Assembly (NCBI RefSeq): GCF_026213295.1
Contig: NC_079423.1
Span: 21,495,597 to 21,559,596 of the forward strand
Direction: 5' to 3'
From: Gadus chalcogrammus
Taxonomy: Eukaryota > Chordata > Actinopteri > Gadiformes > Gadidae
DNA: 64,000 nucleotides
The notes under the pieces were generated by a model. That model did no database searches. It was not told where the DNA came from and saw only the letters and a list, made by a program, of their open reading frames with translations. Of the stretch, positions 11,401 to 22,147 are shown piece after piece (positions within the stretch are counted from its first letter, which is position 1; each line of letters opens with the position of its first letter). The translations under genes were made by a program, and so were the position numbers.

Positions 11401-11720
11401 TTTAGACCATGCTTTCAGAAACACCAGAAGCTTGTAAGTGTGCAACAATTGAGCCGCACATACTATCAAGAGAGTTCTGTGTGATAAAAGGGGGAACCTG
11501 CAACAGGGATGCAGAAGTTGTTGGCTCATCACTTGATAATTCGAATCAAGAATGTCAAGAAGGCATTGTATGTACAAAAAGACGAAGGACATCCTTGTTC
11601 TCCACACTTCAGACGTAGGTTTTTGGCTGGGTATAAACCGTGTTGGAACTTTAAATGTTGACATAGAAGCGAACAATTTTTGTGGTGTGTTTTGCAAACA
11701 AAACAGGTGAACATAATCAC
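11401..11720 (-). pseudogene. C2H2-finger N-terminal fragment of a fish multigene-family gene
   Basis: From an ATG at 11720 the minus strand reads MFTCFVC, then CQHLKFQHGLYPAKNLRLKC, then GCPSSFCTYNAF: one zinc finger (C-x2-C, H-x4-H) and a second Cys pair. After a frame change it continues in a stretch with VPPFITQNSLDSMC and AHLQASGVSESMV up to the right end of the 4940-11399 element. C2H2 start plus SMC...LQ.SGV pattern fits an expanded, unnamed teleost family. The gene is cut by the element, and the only other piece I see is 4855-4664. Confidence 0.45.
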
Positions 11721-11774
11721 TGAACAGTTTTTTTTAACAATTCCTTGAATTGTTCCTTGTGCAATGGTGGGAAT

Positions 11775-13080
11775 TTAAGGCTCACGTAGCAGTCGTGCTC
11801 TCAGCTCCTTGACTCGTGGCGTTTCCTTTGCGCTTCCAACATCTATGTTGTAGACTGTGGTTTGAATGAAGGCGTAGAAACCGAAGAGAGCTTCATCATG
11901 AGAGTGGATGAAAACATAATGAGCTTTGAATAGCCCATCAAAAGCAGCCACCGACGTCAGGGCGTTACATGGGATCGGTTTGTTGTCCACAACGATGAAG
12001 AATCTCTCGACTTTCTTCTTTTGCTGTCCAGTGCAGAGGAGGACAGGCTGTCTGGCATCAACTTTCTCCAGGAATGTAGTGAGGCTGGCTCCATGCTATA
12101 GTTACAAAGACACAAATGGATATGCTTAGCATACTATAGTAGATAAACAGATCCCCTCTTAGTCCTTTGTCAACCTACATCTCAAACTTATTTACATACA
12201 GTACAAGTTCATGGTACATACCTTAACAAATCTAACAAGATGGTCCTCTGCGGCGCTGATCTTGACAGTTTTCTTATGGCCTCTTGATGGAGGGGGCAGA
12301 AGATGCAACAGCAACAGGAGAGCTGACATATCACTATCCCAGCCTTGAAGACAAAAAAGGACAAAACATGAAAAAAGAGCAGCTGATCATTATGTTAAAA
12401 AAAGCTGAACTGCATATGTGAATAATTAAAACAAATTCAGATATTATTGATACAGGAAGACTATCCACATTTACCATGATCATTCTCAGTCTCAGGGTTG
12501 CAACCTGCCCGCAGTTCCTCAACATGAAGACTGAAAGGAAAACTCTGGCTTTCTGATGACTTTGGGCTTGAAATATGAAGGCCACTTTGCAAGAAACTTT
12601 CCAGACACTTCGTCCCCAAACATCAGTGAGAAATCCTGGTCAATCTTTAAACAGAGATACAACATCCATATACAGGTTACTTGCATTTAGAAGGATTCAG
12701 TATTCAAATATTTATAACACTATCAAATAGTCTATAGATATCCTTACCAGTCCGGGTATGTCAAGGAAACGAGGGAAGACGTCAAAGACTGAAGATGTTG
12801 CATCCTGGTAATGAACCAGCTTCTGTCTGTATTCGAAGGTGGCTCTCATCTTCTCTTTGACCACGGATTCATCTGTGGAGTGTCTTATTACAGACACGGC
12901 CTCTCTGCACTCCTCATCCTTGAGCTGTTCAGCAATCAACAAAGATTCTCATTGGGTTGTTGGCCTGCCCTGGGGATTGGGCCTGGAATGCCCACGGAGG
13001 CCATCGTGCGTGTTGCGTTGGACTGTCTTGAGTCTCCAAGCAAGATAGCCAGTATTTGCCTCAGGGTCATAGTAATGTTC
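11775..13080 (-). pseudogene. SAMD3-like gene, 3' four exons, with stop and frameshift
   Basis: Four minus-strand exons have good splice signals and phases: 13080-12748, 12644-12475, 12343-12222 and 12095-11775. They read AWRLKTVQRNT, EECREAVSVIRHSTDES, TFEYRQKLVH, VFPRFLDIPGL; DFSLMFGDEV; LLLLLHLLPPPSRGHKK; and ALTSVAAFDGLFKAHYVF ending in TPRVKELRARLL. I know this order from teleost proteins named sterile alpha motif domain-containing 3-like, an expanded fish family. There is an in-frame TGA at 12951-12949. The second exon is 170 bp where 169 would keep phase, with the frame change near 12560. The first exons are absent; a MITE lies just upstream. A decayed copy is the likeliest reading. 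Confidence 0.6.
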
Positions 13081-13118
13081 CTGTTCACACACAATCAAAA
13101 CATTTAGAAATATAACCC

Positions 13119-13844
13119 TGCGTTCACACCAAAAGATGCCGCGCAGCAAGATCCCATTCAAAGTGAATGTAGAGACGCGTTGCAGGTTTGCTGCCGGAGC
13201 ACTTGCTGCCGAGAAAACCGGCAGCAAAATTTGATTTGCAGCGCAGCACGCCCGTACCCGTGCGACAAATGCTGCTTGAGTTGAAATATTTCAACAGCAA
13301 ACGCGTGATGACAGCCAATCAGCGTTCAACAGCGTTGCAACTGAGGCGTTGCCACTGAGTGACATGCCGTAACAGCCAATCAGTGTTACTCCCTTGGAGT
13401 GACCTAGAGTTCACTACCGTACATTTATTTAGTAACTCGAAAAAACTCACAAATCAGTATTCTTAAGTGTTGTTGTGTTTACAGTTAAACTAAACTATGA
13501 GTATACTAAAGGGCTAGAATAACAACCCCAAACAAAACCCAGTTGGGTGCCAGGCAGCACCAGCCTTCCAGGCTCCGAATGGTCTCATGAACCCATAAAC
13601 GACGGGCATTCCGACGTCTCTCCCCCTTCCACAACAGGTAAAGACATGCAATGCTCGTAATGTCGGCCATGGTTGTGAATGAATTCAGAAGCACCGCGGG
13701 CAAAACTTGCCGTGCCGCGAAACTTCCCGCGCTGCAAAACTGCGGCGCAGCAAAACTTTTGCAGCGACAGATTATGATGTGTGGCGCGACAAAACTTTGG
13801 CGACAACGCGAACGGGCAGAAAATTTGCATTTGGTGTGAACACA
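13119..13844. mobile_element. MITE-like DNA element with TGCGTTCACACCAAA ends
   Basis: TGCGTTCACACCAAA (13119-13133) is inverted at 13830-13844 with one mismatch. The interior has AGCCAATCAG repeated and CGCGGCAAAACT-like words, as in a well-known fish MITE type. No coding sequence is seen. It sits in the intron upstream of the SAMD3-like exon at 13080. Confidence 0.6.
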
Positions 13845-14751
13845 CAGTTAGAGTCAACGGAGAAGGCTTGGGTGATTTTCCACGTCGATGAATTCGCCCA
13901 TAGAGGCGGGACCATTTGAAACGCGACTTGAATCTGACGATTCTGATTGGACAATGACAGATAATAGGTCTAGAACACTGCAAACTACTTTTGCCGTGAT
14001 AGAATAATACAAATAAACTAGAACTGCAAGCAGTTATGCAGGGGTCCAAGAAATGTGCATTTCGCCGGCACAACGCGAAGCATGTGTTCAAAACGCTACG
14101 TGAACCTGTGGATATGAAGGTTTTGACTGTGGGAGGTTCGGTGTGGGAGTTATATCCCCAAACGCGTTTTCAGAACATTCCTTTGGCCAGTTAGGAGATG
14201 AACAATTTCCTCGTTTATGGCGGCCCCTAATGGCGAAATTTTGTAGAAGATACACAATTTCCTCGTTTATTGCGCCCCCTAATGGCGAAATATTCCGAAT
14301 TTTTTATTTTTTTTTGGACTCGATCCGATGTCTAAATTTGGATTTTTTTTTATTTTTGATTTTCCACGTCTAATTAAGCTCATAAACCAATATTCAAAAC
14401 ACTACCGTTTTGTCGTCGAAGGTCAGATAAAAAACATTATAGACGCAAATGGGCGTGGCCTATGCCAAAAGATGCAGCAGACTCCTGTGAATATGTGGGT
14501 ACAAGTTTTTGACTGTGGGAGGTTCGGTGTGGGAGTTATAGCCCCAAACGCGTTTTCCCTTGGTATAGCGCCACCTAGTGACCGGCGTGTCTGGATTTTG
14601 TTATCTGAGTAGCGGTGCCGGACCTGGATCTAGTCATTCAATTGGCGTGGCCGCAGCATTTACGGTTTGGGCTGTGGTCCCACCACAAGTACGGGGGGAA
14701 GAATAAAAATAATAATAAAAATCGTTACAAAAACAATAGGGTTCCAACCTG

Positions 14752-16140
14752 GGCCCCGTTTCCCGATAACGATGGATCCACGCTCGTACGATCATTCTCA
14801 CGATGGATCTTGCGATCCATCAATTTCTTTGGAGCGTTTCCCGAAACTCCTCTTAACGTGAACGCGCATTCGCTGCACTCACGACGTCGTAGGATTGTAA
14901 CTGTCTACTGACACGGTGCTGAAATGGGCTCCGTAGGAGGGGGAGACGCAGGAATGTCGCAGGAAAATTGTGTTAAGGGTTAAAATATATCCCCATCAAG
15001 GACAACAGCAGTGTAGCCTACAAAAAAAATAGACTGCAATTATATGAATGCTAAAGACATTAAAACACAATTGATTAGGCTTAAACCGACATATATCAGT
15101 CCTAATCCTGAATGCACTGTGCGTTTCAAGGCATTTTCCCCCCTGAAATAATTCCTCTTCACACCTGTGAATAACCCGGGAGACGTCCATGATGAGGAAT
15201 ACAACGATGCCCACCGTCTGGCCCGGTGCATCGTTGAGCGCACGATCGGGAGGTGGAAGTTGCGCTTAGATGCCTTCACAAGTCAGGCGGAGGGCTCCAG
15301 TTTTCGCCGGCCAAGTCATGCGCCGTGATATGTGTGACGGCTATGTTGCACAACATTGCAGCTAAGGCTGGGGTGGCATTGCTTGAACCGGAGGACGTTG
15401 AGGACGATGACGATGAGGAAGATCGGTGTGAGGACGGCCTCCCTCATAACTACGCGGCTGGTTTTCATGCGCGTCGAATAGTGATTGAGACTTTTTTTTA
15501 ACCCCCTCCACCCTCCCTCATCTCACTAAACATTCCCGTCAACGTGACCAATCCCCACCATATCCCAGCCTTTTGCCTGCTCCTTTGCTTGTTTTTTATA
15601 TATTTTTTATTTCTTTATGTTTTATTTTTTTTAATTTCTTTTATTTCGTTATTTTTTATTTTTTTTAATTTGTTTAATTTAAATTTTTTTTTTACATTAT
15701 TTTATGCTATGTTTTATGAGTAGCCTATGTCAGTCTGCACAAATCCCCCCACTTTCTCTCACACATTTTGAGTGCCCTGCCTGCGCAAACATTTTCTGGA
15801 CTGTCCCGTTTTATTTTGGCCATTTTAACATCTTTATTAATAAATTAATTAATAATCTTTATTAATTACCAAACTAAGAACATAAAGGCGCAATGCGTTT
15901 TAATAAAACGCATCCAATAGACGGAATGTCCGATGGTGTCGCCACTGAGGCTATAGCTGACGATGCTCTTAGCGTCCTACGAGTACCTACGAGCACCCCT
16001 GGAGTACTCGTTAGCTACGAGCGTTTTCAAGACGTTCGTTCCCCACGATGCTTTCGGGAAACGCGGTGAAAACTCTACGATGCCCTTTCGACGCACTTCA
16101 CGATCCACTTAGGCTAACGACGCTTTCGGGAAACGGGGCC
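14752..16140 (+). mobile_element. PIF/Harbinger element with CTG target duplication
   Basis: Both ends are GGCCCCGTTTCCCGA in inverted orientation (14752-14766 and 16126-16140), flanked by CTG on each side. Three-base duplications are characteristic of PIF/Harbinger. Inside are GATCGTACGAG-type words near both ends and the tail of a Harbinger transposase (15180-15501). A 1000-bp relative with matching ends lies at 59151-60150 in the opposite orientation. Confidence 0.75.
15180..15501 (+). pseudogene. PIF/Harbinger transposase C-terminus
   Basis: Two overlapping frames give YNDAHRLARCIVERTIGRWK, then CLHKSGGGLQFSPAKSCAVI and TAMLHNIAAKAG, followed by an acidic EDVEDDDDEED tail and a stop. The VERTIG and LHNIA blocks mark the HARBI1/PIF DDE transposase C-terminus. 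A frame change lies near 15290 and the first two catalytic Asp regions are missing, so it is inactive. Confidence 0.75.
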
Positions 16141-16156
16141 CTGTTGGCTTGGACCC

Positions 16157-16599
16157 CTAACAAGAATGAACTTTGGATGGTCTAGCCTTAAAGGCCTATA
16201 AATTAAAAAACTTTTATGTAAATAGAATAATTTGAACACAACAAATGGGCATATTTTGATATTTTACAAAGGCAAAGGCAAAAACGGGGACTCACGTCGA
16301 GGGATCAAGGGGATAGGCTAATGATGCAGGGTGGGCTACAATAATAACACTCCAATACCAGAAGATGAACATACAAAATTGACAAACTAATGTTGGTTTA
16401 GACTAATTTAAAGCGTCTTTATTAAACTGGGCCGGTTCAAACAGTCCAGGTTGATGAGCCGTCAGTTCTGATGGTAGCCTCCTGCCTGAGCCCTGTAGAT
16501 GAATTATGGGGGATTGATTAAAGCAAGGCTATATTCTGCCTGCTGTAGATAAATGTAACCATTATATAATAGCATATTAATCACAAAGCAATAGCCTAC
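16157..16599. other. non-coding, no feature seen
   Basis: No coding pattern, inverted ends or tandem repeat is visible. It may include the 3' flank of the hAT transposase gene on the minus strand. Confidence 0.4.
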
Positions 16600-16825
16600 T
16601 TACATGGTTCTACATGTTGTCATGCAAGAACAAGATTGATCGTCCACAGTTGCTGGTTTCAGAGCGGTCCTTCTCTGCTCTATCGTTCGGCCAGCTGCGC
16701 TGAACACCTGCTCGCTGCTGCTGCTGCTGCTCGCTGGAATGCAGAGGACGGACCTTGCCAGCCTGGCCAGTTTTGGGTACACCAATCCATTGACTCTCCA
16801 CCATTTCATTAGCTGAGTCTGGGTC

Positions 16826-16995
16826 ATAGTAATGTTCCTGTTCACACACAATCAAAACATTTAGAAATATAACCCTGCGTTCACACCAAAAGATGCAAAA
16901 AGTTGCCGCGCAGCAAGATCCCATTCAAAGTGAATGTAGAGACGCGTTGCAGGTTTGCTGCCGGAGCACTTGCTGCCGAGAAAACCGGCAGCAAA
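16826..16995. other. 170-bp duplicated segment inserted in hAT gene, 9-bp direct repeat
   Basis: Bases 16826-16995 repeat 13069-13228 almost exactly (one 8-9 bp difference). The copied piece starts just inside the SAMD3-like exon, crosses its splice acceptor and intron, and ends inside the MITE at 13119. It is flanked by GTCTGGGTC at 16817-16825 and 16996-17004. Removing it with one repeat rejoins the hAT frame (GETQTQLMKWW). It has no inverted ends. Confidence 0.75.
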
Positions 16996-17262
16996 GTCTG
17001 GGTCTCTCCTGGGCCTTGCTGCTGGTCGTTCAAAGCCATTATTAACGCTGCAGCATCTTCCTCCACAGACAAGAGTAGGGTGCGAACGTGGGCATGTAAT
17101 TCAGATATATCTACAGGGGACAACATCCTCAGTTTGTTGAGGATGATGTCCCACCTGGATTTTTGCACTAAATACTCGGCATGTCTCTGGCGCACAAAGG
17201 CTTGCTGCAGAGAGTTGGTGGGAGAGGGCTGGCAATGTCTCTTCAGTTTCTCAAACCAGAGG

Positions 17263-17769
17263 CAGACCAGGTTTTCTCATTCACCTGCCTGCCTTCCTGA
17301 TCACTCCCAATTAACCCAACCACCTTCACCTGTGTTTCCCCTATATCAGTCCTTTCCTCCCAAACATTCCCTGCCAGATTGTCTCTTGTGTTTCACAGTG
17401 CTTTCCCGCGATTCAGATCCTGACCTACCACCGATCCTGCCTGTTCTCTGATCCCTGCCTGTCTGACTCTTCTGCCGGTTCCTGATCCCTGCCTGTCTGA
17501 CTCTTCTGCTGGTTCCTGATCCCCGCCTGTCTGACTATTCTCCCGGTTCCTGATCCCTGCCTGTCTGACTCTTCTGCCGGTTCCTGATCCCCGCCTGTCT
17601 GACTATTCTGCCGGTTCCTGATCCCCGCCTGTCTGACTATTCTGCCGGTTCCTGATCCCTGCCCGTCTGACTATCCTGCCTGCCGATCCTGTATCCGAAT
17701 AAACTATTGACACTGTTCCACGCTCGTCGTCAGTCTGTGCACCTGGGTCCTGCTAAACGCCCCCGTTAC
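17263..17769 (-). mobile_element. LTR-like insertion with internal minisatellite
   Basis: This stretch interrupts the hAT transposase between the blocks FLEPFYNAQ and CLWFEKLKRH. Read on the minus strand it begins TGTAACGGGGGCGTTTAG and contains ACCCAGGTGCACAG, as many fish LTR-type repeats do. No internal coding region, PBS or clear target duplication is seen, so a solo LTR or TRIM-like element is only a likely label. Confidence 0.4.
17450..17690. repeat. 34-bp minisatellite, about 7 copies
   Basis: The unit GATCCCTGCCTGTCTGACTC followed by TTCTGCCGGTTCCT repeats about seven times with point differences (ACT[C/A]TTCT, CC[T/C]GCC) and a slightly longer last copy. Confidence 0.9.
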
Positions 17770-18396
17770 ACTCTGGGCATTATAGAATGGCTCCAAAAAG
17801 GTTACCAGAAAGCTCAATGTATCAGGAGCAATATTCTCGATGCGCGCAATCTCACTGCGGGTCTCCAGCTTCTCACGTAGCTCTGGGTATATGTCTTGCA
17901 CTGACTTGAGTGTGAGATAAACAGTGCTAAATCGTGTCTCCCCCATCTGTAGCACTGTTTTTGATAATTGCACAACCAGGCCAGATTGTTTTAAATATCT
18001 GACTAGCCGATATAGTCTCTCCTATGTCAGGTGCGCTGTCGGCAAGTGCGTCTATTTGTATGCCGAAAGACCGTATTTATCAGATGATCTAGACAGGAAA
18101 GCCTTCTGTACAGCTCCAGGGCTTTGACGATGTTACTGCCCTGATCGGTCACCCACACTATTCGGTTGAGGGAGCAAGGGTCTAGGCCAAATTTATTCAC
18201 CAGCAGGCGCACTAACACACACGCCTGATGTTCTTCCCCGTTTTCGCTTCCTCAACGGGCAACATTGCAGTGGTTAGAGTTTTGGAATCTAATTGATACT
18301 CGCTGGAGATATAATGGCACGTTATAGCCATATAGCTTAGCTTTCGGTAGTCGTCCGTCCACATATCCGTGCTCATCCCTATGTCTCCATTCTTTA

Positions 18397-18441
18397 GAGC
18401 ATCTTTGAGAGTCTGTGTCAGACCCTCAAAGATGCTCTAAT
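18397..18441. repeat. short perfect inverted repeat at hAT/LINE boundary
   Basis: AGAGCATCTTTGAG and its exact complement CTCAAAGATGCTCT are separated by 15-16 bases. The left arm is hAT coding sequence, so the right arm looks like a snap-back copy. It lies about 45 bp from the 3' tail of the next LINE. Confidence 0.7.
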
Positions 18442-18484
18442 CAGACTTTTCTAGGCAAGCCTTGGTAACGGTGCTGTGGTGAGG

Positions 18485-20545
18485 CGAGGCAAGGCAATTT
18501 TATTTATAAAGCACATTTCAGACACAGGGCCACTCAAGGTGCTTCACAGGGTTAAAATCAAATATAGAACACACATACAAAAAATAAAAAAATTTAAAAC
18601 ATGGATAGAAATAACTTTTAAATAAAAGAAATAAAACATTTGAACAAAAAATAAAAATGACAGGTTAAAAGGGAAACAAGAACGTTTTGAGACCCAATTT
18701 AAACAAGCTGAGAGTCTCAGCGGACCTCTCTGGCAGTCCGTTCCAGATATTGGGCGCATAAACGCTGAATGCCGCCTCTCCCTGTCTAGTCCTAGCTCTG
18801 GGGATTTTTAAAAGACCTGTCCCAGAAGACCTAAGAGCTCTGGTAGGTTAATAGCGGATCAGCAGATCAGTCATGTATTTTGGCCCTAGACCATTTAGGG
18901 CTTTATACACCAACATCAATATTTTAAAATCAATTCTCTGTTTGACAGGAAGCCAGTGTAAAGACTTCAGAACTGGGGTGATGTGATCCACTTTTTTGGT
19001 CCTAGTGAGGACTCGAGCAGCAGCATTTTGAATTAGCTGAAGCTGTCTGATTGATTTTTTTGGAAGGCCTGCAAAGACACTATTACAGTAGTCAAGTCTA
19101 CTAAAAATAAATGCATGGACAAGTTTTTCTAAGTCCTGCTGAGACATTAGCCCTTTAATTCTCGATATATTTTTAAGGTGGTAGTAGGCTGACTTAGTAA
19201 TTGATTGAATGTGTTTTTTGAAATTTAAGTCGGAATCTATGACTACTCCAAGATTTCTAGCTTGGTGTGTGCTTTTTAACATAACAGATTTAATCTGTGT
19301 GCTGACTTTTAATTGTTCATCCCTGGCACCAAAGACAATTACTTCAGTTTTGTCGTTGTTTAATTGAAGAAAGATTGAATCGGATTATAGTCTCCTGGTG
19401 ATATGGTTATGTAAATGTGTGTGTCGTCTGCATAATTATGGTAACATAATTTGCTCTTGTTCATAATCTGAGCTAGCGGTAGCATGTATTTATTAAACAG
19501 AAGAGGCCCAAGAATGGAACCTTGGGGGACCCCGCATGTAATATTTGTTCGCTCGGATGTGAAATTGCCTATTGACACATAGTAGTCTCTTTCCTTTAAG
19601 TAGGATTCAAACCAGTTTAGCACAGTTCCAGAAAGTCCAACCCAGTTTGCAAAACGATCTAGTAATATGTTGTGGTCAACTGTGTCGAACGCAGCACTGA
19701 GATCCAGTAAAACTAAGACAGAACTTTTGCCACTGTCTGTGTTTAAGTGGATGTCATTGAGGACTTTAAGCAGTGCTGTGGTGTTGTCTAAAACCTGACT
19801 GAAAGACATCAAAGCAGTTATTCATTGCTAAGTAGTTATTTAGCTGATGATAAACAGCTTTTTCAATGATCTTGCTTAAAAATGGTAGGTTGGATATCGG
19901 CCTATAATTGTTCATGAGTGACGTATCTAGATTTGTCTTTTTTATGAGTGGCTTGATGACTGCTGTTTTCAGGGGCTGTGGGAATACACCGGTGCGAAGG
20001 GACATATTGACAATTGCTAGGACATCTGAGGCCATGCAGTTAAAGACAGTTTTAAAGAAGCCTGTGGGCAGAATGTCAAGGCAACAGGAGGAGGAGTTCA
20101 GGTACAATGTCATCCAGGTTTTTCTTGTTTATTAGAAAAAACTCTGTCATGGCATCTGAATTTATTTTAAATGGGTACAGAGATAAAACATATCTTGAAC
20201 CTGGTATTGATGCGGTAACAGCTTGTCTTATTTTACGAATTTTCTCGGTAAAGAAGGAGGCAAATTCATTGCAGGCCCTCGTGGAAAGATGTTCAGACGC
20301 TACTGTCACAGGAGGGTTTGTTAGCCTGTCAACAGCAGCAAACAGGGCACGTGCAGTGTTGCAGTTTTTGATGATGTCAGAAAAGAAAGACTGCCTTGCA
20401 TTTCTTAGTTCTAGGTTAAAAGTACGTAGTTTCTCTTTGAACATATCATAATGAACATTGAGATTTGTCTTTCGCCACTTGCGTTCTGCTTTACGGCACT
20501 CTCTCTTTTCAACTCTGACCTGAGGGGTATTTCTCCAGGGCAACC
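18485..20545 (-). mobile_element. 5'-truncated L2/CR1-clade LINE, minus strand
   Basis: The 3' tail reads, on the minus strand, TTTATAAATAAAATTGCCTT followed by GCCTCGCC (18485-18510). The body encodes RT sequence of the same clade as the 5.3-10.0 kb copy but a different subfamily. Coding similarity stops near 20545, so about half the element is missing at the 5' side. Confidence 0.8.
18848..20543 (-). pseudogene. LINE RT coding region in four frame blocks
   Basis: Blocks in order are 20543-20076 (KRECRKAERKWRKTNLNVHY, FASFFTEKIRKIRQAV), 20113-19766 ([31 protein letters not shown]), 19812-19360 ([40 protein letters not shown]) and 19282-18848 (ARNLGVVIDSDLNFKKH, HWLPVKQRIDFKILMLVYK). The frame changes between blocks, so it cannot encode a full RT. 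Confidence 0.8.
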
Positions 20546-21029
20546 TTTTTTTTACCAGATGTGGCAGGTTGAGCTATACCTCTGGCCGGTCTCGGTATGA
20601 TTGGGCAAGCCATAGCCATCCTGATTAGGGGGGCTGACTTAATTTTAATATAAGGTCGGTGGACGTCATCGGGAGGGATATGTCCTACCCGTTGTTTTGC
20701 TTCCGGGGCGTCCATTACTCGGTGGCGTAGGCTGGAAGTTGGCTGCTTCGCATTGCGTGGCTTACAAATTAGGTGCTGGTTTGGGATCACCTGGAAGTAG
20801 GCTGCTATTAATTTACTATTCACGTCAGTCAACGTATGTAAACTAAAGGCTATCTCTTCTCCGGTTGTGCTGTTAGCCGTAGATGTGCTGCGACTTTGCT
20901 CTCCATGACCGGCGGTTCCAAACTGAGGCATTCATCGGCCCCATGCCATGAAGTGGATCGTGGCCAATTACCCCGACGTCACCGAAGGGCTGCTGTTCTG
21001 TTGCGCCACAAATTCACTCTCACATGCAT
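20546..21029. other. unassigned sequence with one open frame
   Basis: A minus-strand open frame of 140 codons (20931-20509) overlaps the LINE end. It contains KLIAAYFQVIPNQHLICKPR and no motif I recognise. It may be part of an older LINE ORF1 or chance. Confidence 0.25.
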
Positions 21030-21365
21030 GACGACCTGCATGCGCATTTCATTGTTTTCTTTGTTTTATGTGTATTCGGCTAGTGGTGTGCTGTCCGTCT
21101 GCCCTGCATGGCATGCTGCTTATTGTTTGTGCTAATGTGGTTATGCAGTGTTGTGCGTCTCCTGGCTCTGCTTGACCTGCATGTGCAATCTATTGTTTTC
21201 TTTGCTTTATAGGCTAAGGCTACGAAGTGGTGTGCTGCCCATCTTCTCTGCTTGACCTGCATGCACGGTTTATCGTTTTCTTTGTTTCATAGGCTAAGGC
21301 TACGCAGTGGTGTGCTGCCCATCGTCCCCGCTTGGCCTGCATGCTGCTTTATGCTTTTGTTTGTT
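21030..21365. repeat. tandem repeat, unit about 80 bp, roughly three copies
   Basis: The unit GCTTGACCTGCATG, then TTGTTTTCTTTG, then ATAGGCTAAGGCTACG and AGTGGTGTGCTGCCCATC recurs at about 21030, 21165 and 21250, with a partial copy up to 21365. The first copy is diverged. Confidence 0.65.
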
Positions 21366-21379
21366 TAATTTGTCGGTTC

Positions 21380-22127
21380 TGTAACGTATTTTAAGAACAC
21401 AAGCTGTATTTCCCTCACTTAACCAATAGGGGGTAGGACCAAACATATTAGCCGTAAATACTACACATAGCCACAAGGGGAGCAGGACATTACTGAAGGC
21501 TGCAATAGATACTTTAGCCACAGAGGGCAGCACCACAGACCAGGCGAGGAAAGCCGAGGATTACGTCACACCGGTTCCTCACACTTCTTCCGGTCCGCGC
21601 TGCTGAGTCCATAAAAAGCCTCCAGATCGTGGAGGCCGGTAGAACTCTCTCGGCAGCGATTAGACATAGATGGGTTTATGTTTTTGATCAGCTAGGAGAA
21701 TACCCGCACGTGCTTGGAATACATCTTCAATCTCTCTTTACTTCAGAGTATCAGTTTACCATACCGAAAATACTTTATACAAATAAAGTCTCTTTAAAGC
21801 TATTCCTTTGGATTCGATCCCTTTCCTTGAAGAACTCTGCAGTTCTTTTCATTTAGTTTATTCGTCCAGTCTGCTAGATTTATTGTGTACTATTTTGTGT
21901 GTCCCAGGTAGTGACCAGACATGTAATTAGCATCGGGTAATTCTAATAAATTATATTCATTTGAACTCAAGTCTCTGGCCCAGATTGTACGAACTTGTAT
22001 TGCCTAAAGCTTTTGTAGCGTCTCGGGGGTGGCTATAGCACATGTTAGCTAGCACAGTTCTGGTCCTGGGGTATCCCCTCCCCTAGGTGGCGTTGTCGAC
22101 ATTCAACAAATTTTTGCCACGGTCACA
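21380..22127 (+). repeat. Ty3/Gypsy LTR (left copy)
   Basis: It starts TGTAACGTATTTTAAGAACA and ends GGTCACA just before a TGGCG word. About 445 bp of it are repeated at 28697-29145 with few differences, including CCATAAAAAGCCTCC-like promoter sequence and AAATAAAGTCTCTTTAAAGC, a good poly(A) site. The right boundary rests on the CA end and the adjacent candidate PBS. Confidence 0.6.
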
Positions 22128-22129
22128 AT

Positions 22130-22147
22130 TGGCGTTGTCAGCAGGAC
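22130..22147 (+). other. candidate primer-binding site
   Basis: TGGCGTTGTCAGCAGGAC lies two bases after the inferred LTR end. TGG at the start is usual for a tRNA 3' CCA match. I cannot name the tRNA. Confidence 0.35.

Larger units (their letters stand above)
14041..16156. repeat. fish repeat ending in GGGGTCCAAG, split by a Harbinger element
   Basis: GGGGTCCAAG at 14041 is inverted as CTTGGACCCC at 16147-16156. Inside, a 50-bp unit with GACTGTGGGAGGTTCGGTGT occurs twice (14121-14170 and 14507-14556) and CCCCTAATGGCGAAAT also recurs. The right arm (CAATAGGGTTCCAAC) is interrupted by the element at 14752-16140. Confidence 0.55.
16600..18440 (-). pseudogene. hAT transposase (Ac/ZBED-like), interrupted
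   Basis: On the minus strand successive blocks read TDMWTDDYRKLSYMAITCHY (about 18370), VWVTDQGSNIVKALE and CLDHLINTVF (18218-18027), VETRFSTVYLTLK-like and SVQDIYPELREKLE (17973-17765), WFEKLKRHCQPSPTNSLQQA (about 17250), SRWDIILNKLRML, and finally the dimerisation domain KWWRVNGLVYPKLARLARSV, LCIPASSSSSSEQVFSAAG (16830-16620). The order matches hAT transposases of the ZBED/Ac group. The N-terminus is lost against a LINE. It carries two insertions (16826-16995 and about 17263-17769) and several frame changes. Confidence 0.8.

Noticed and set aside
17450..17690. regular repeats resembling a CRISPR array
   Set aside because: The units are contiguous with no unique spacers, inside a vertebrate transposon insertion; it is a minisatellite.
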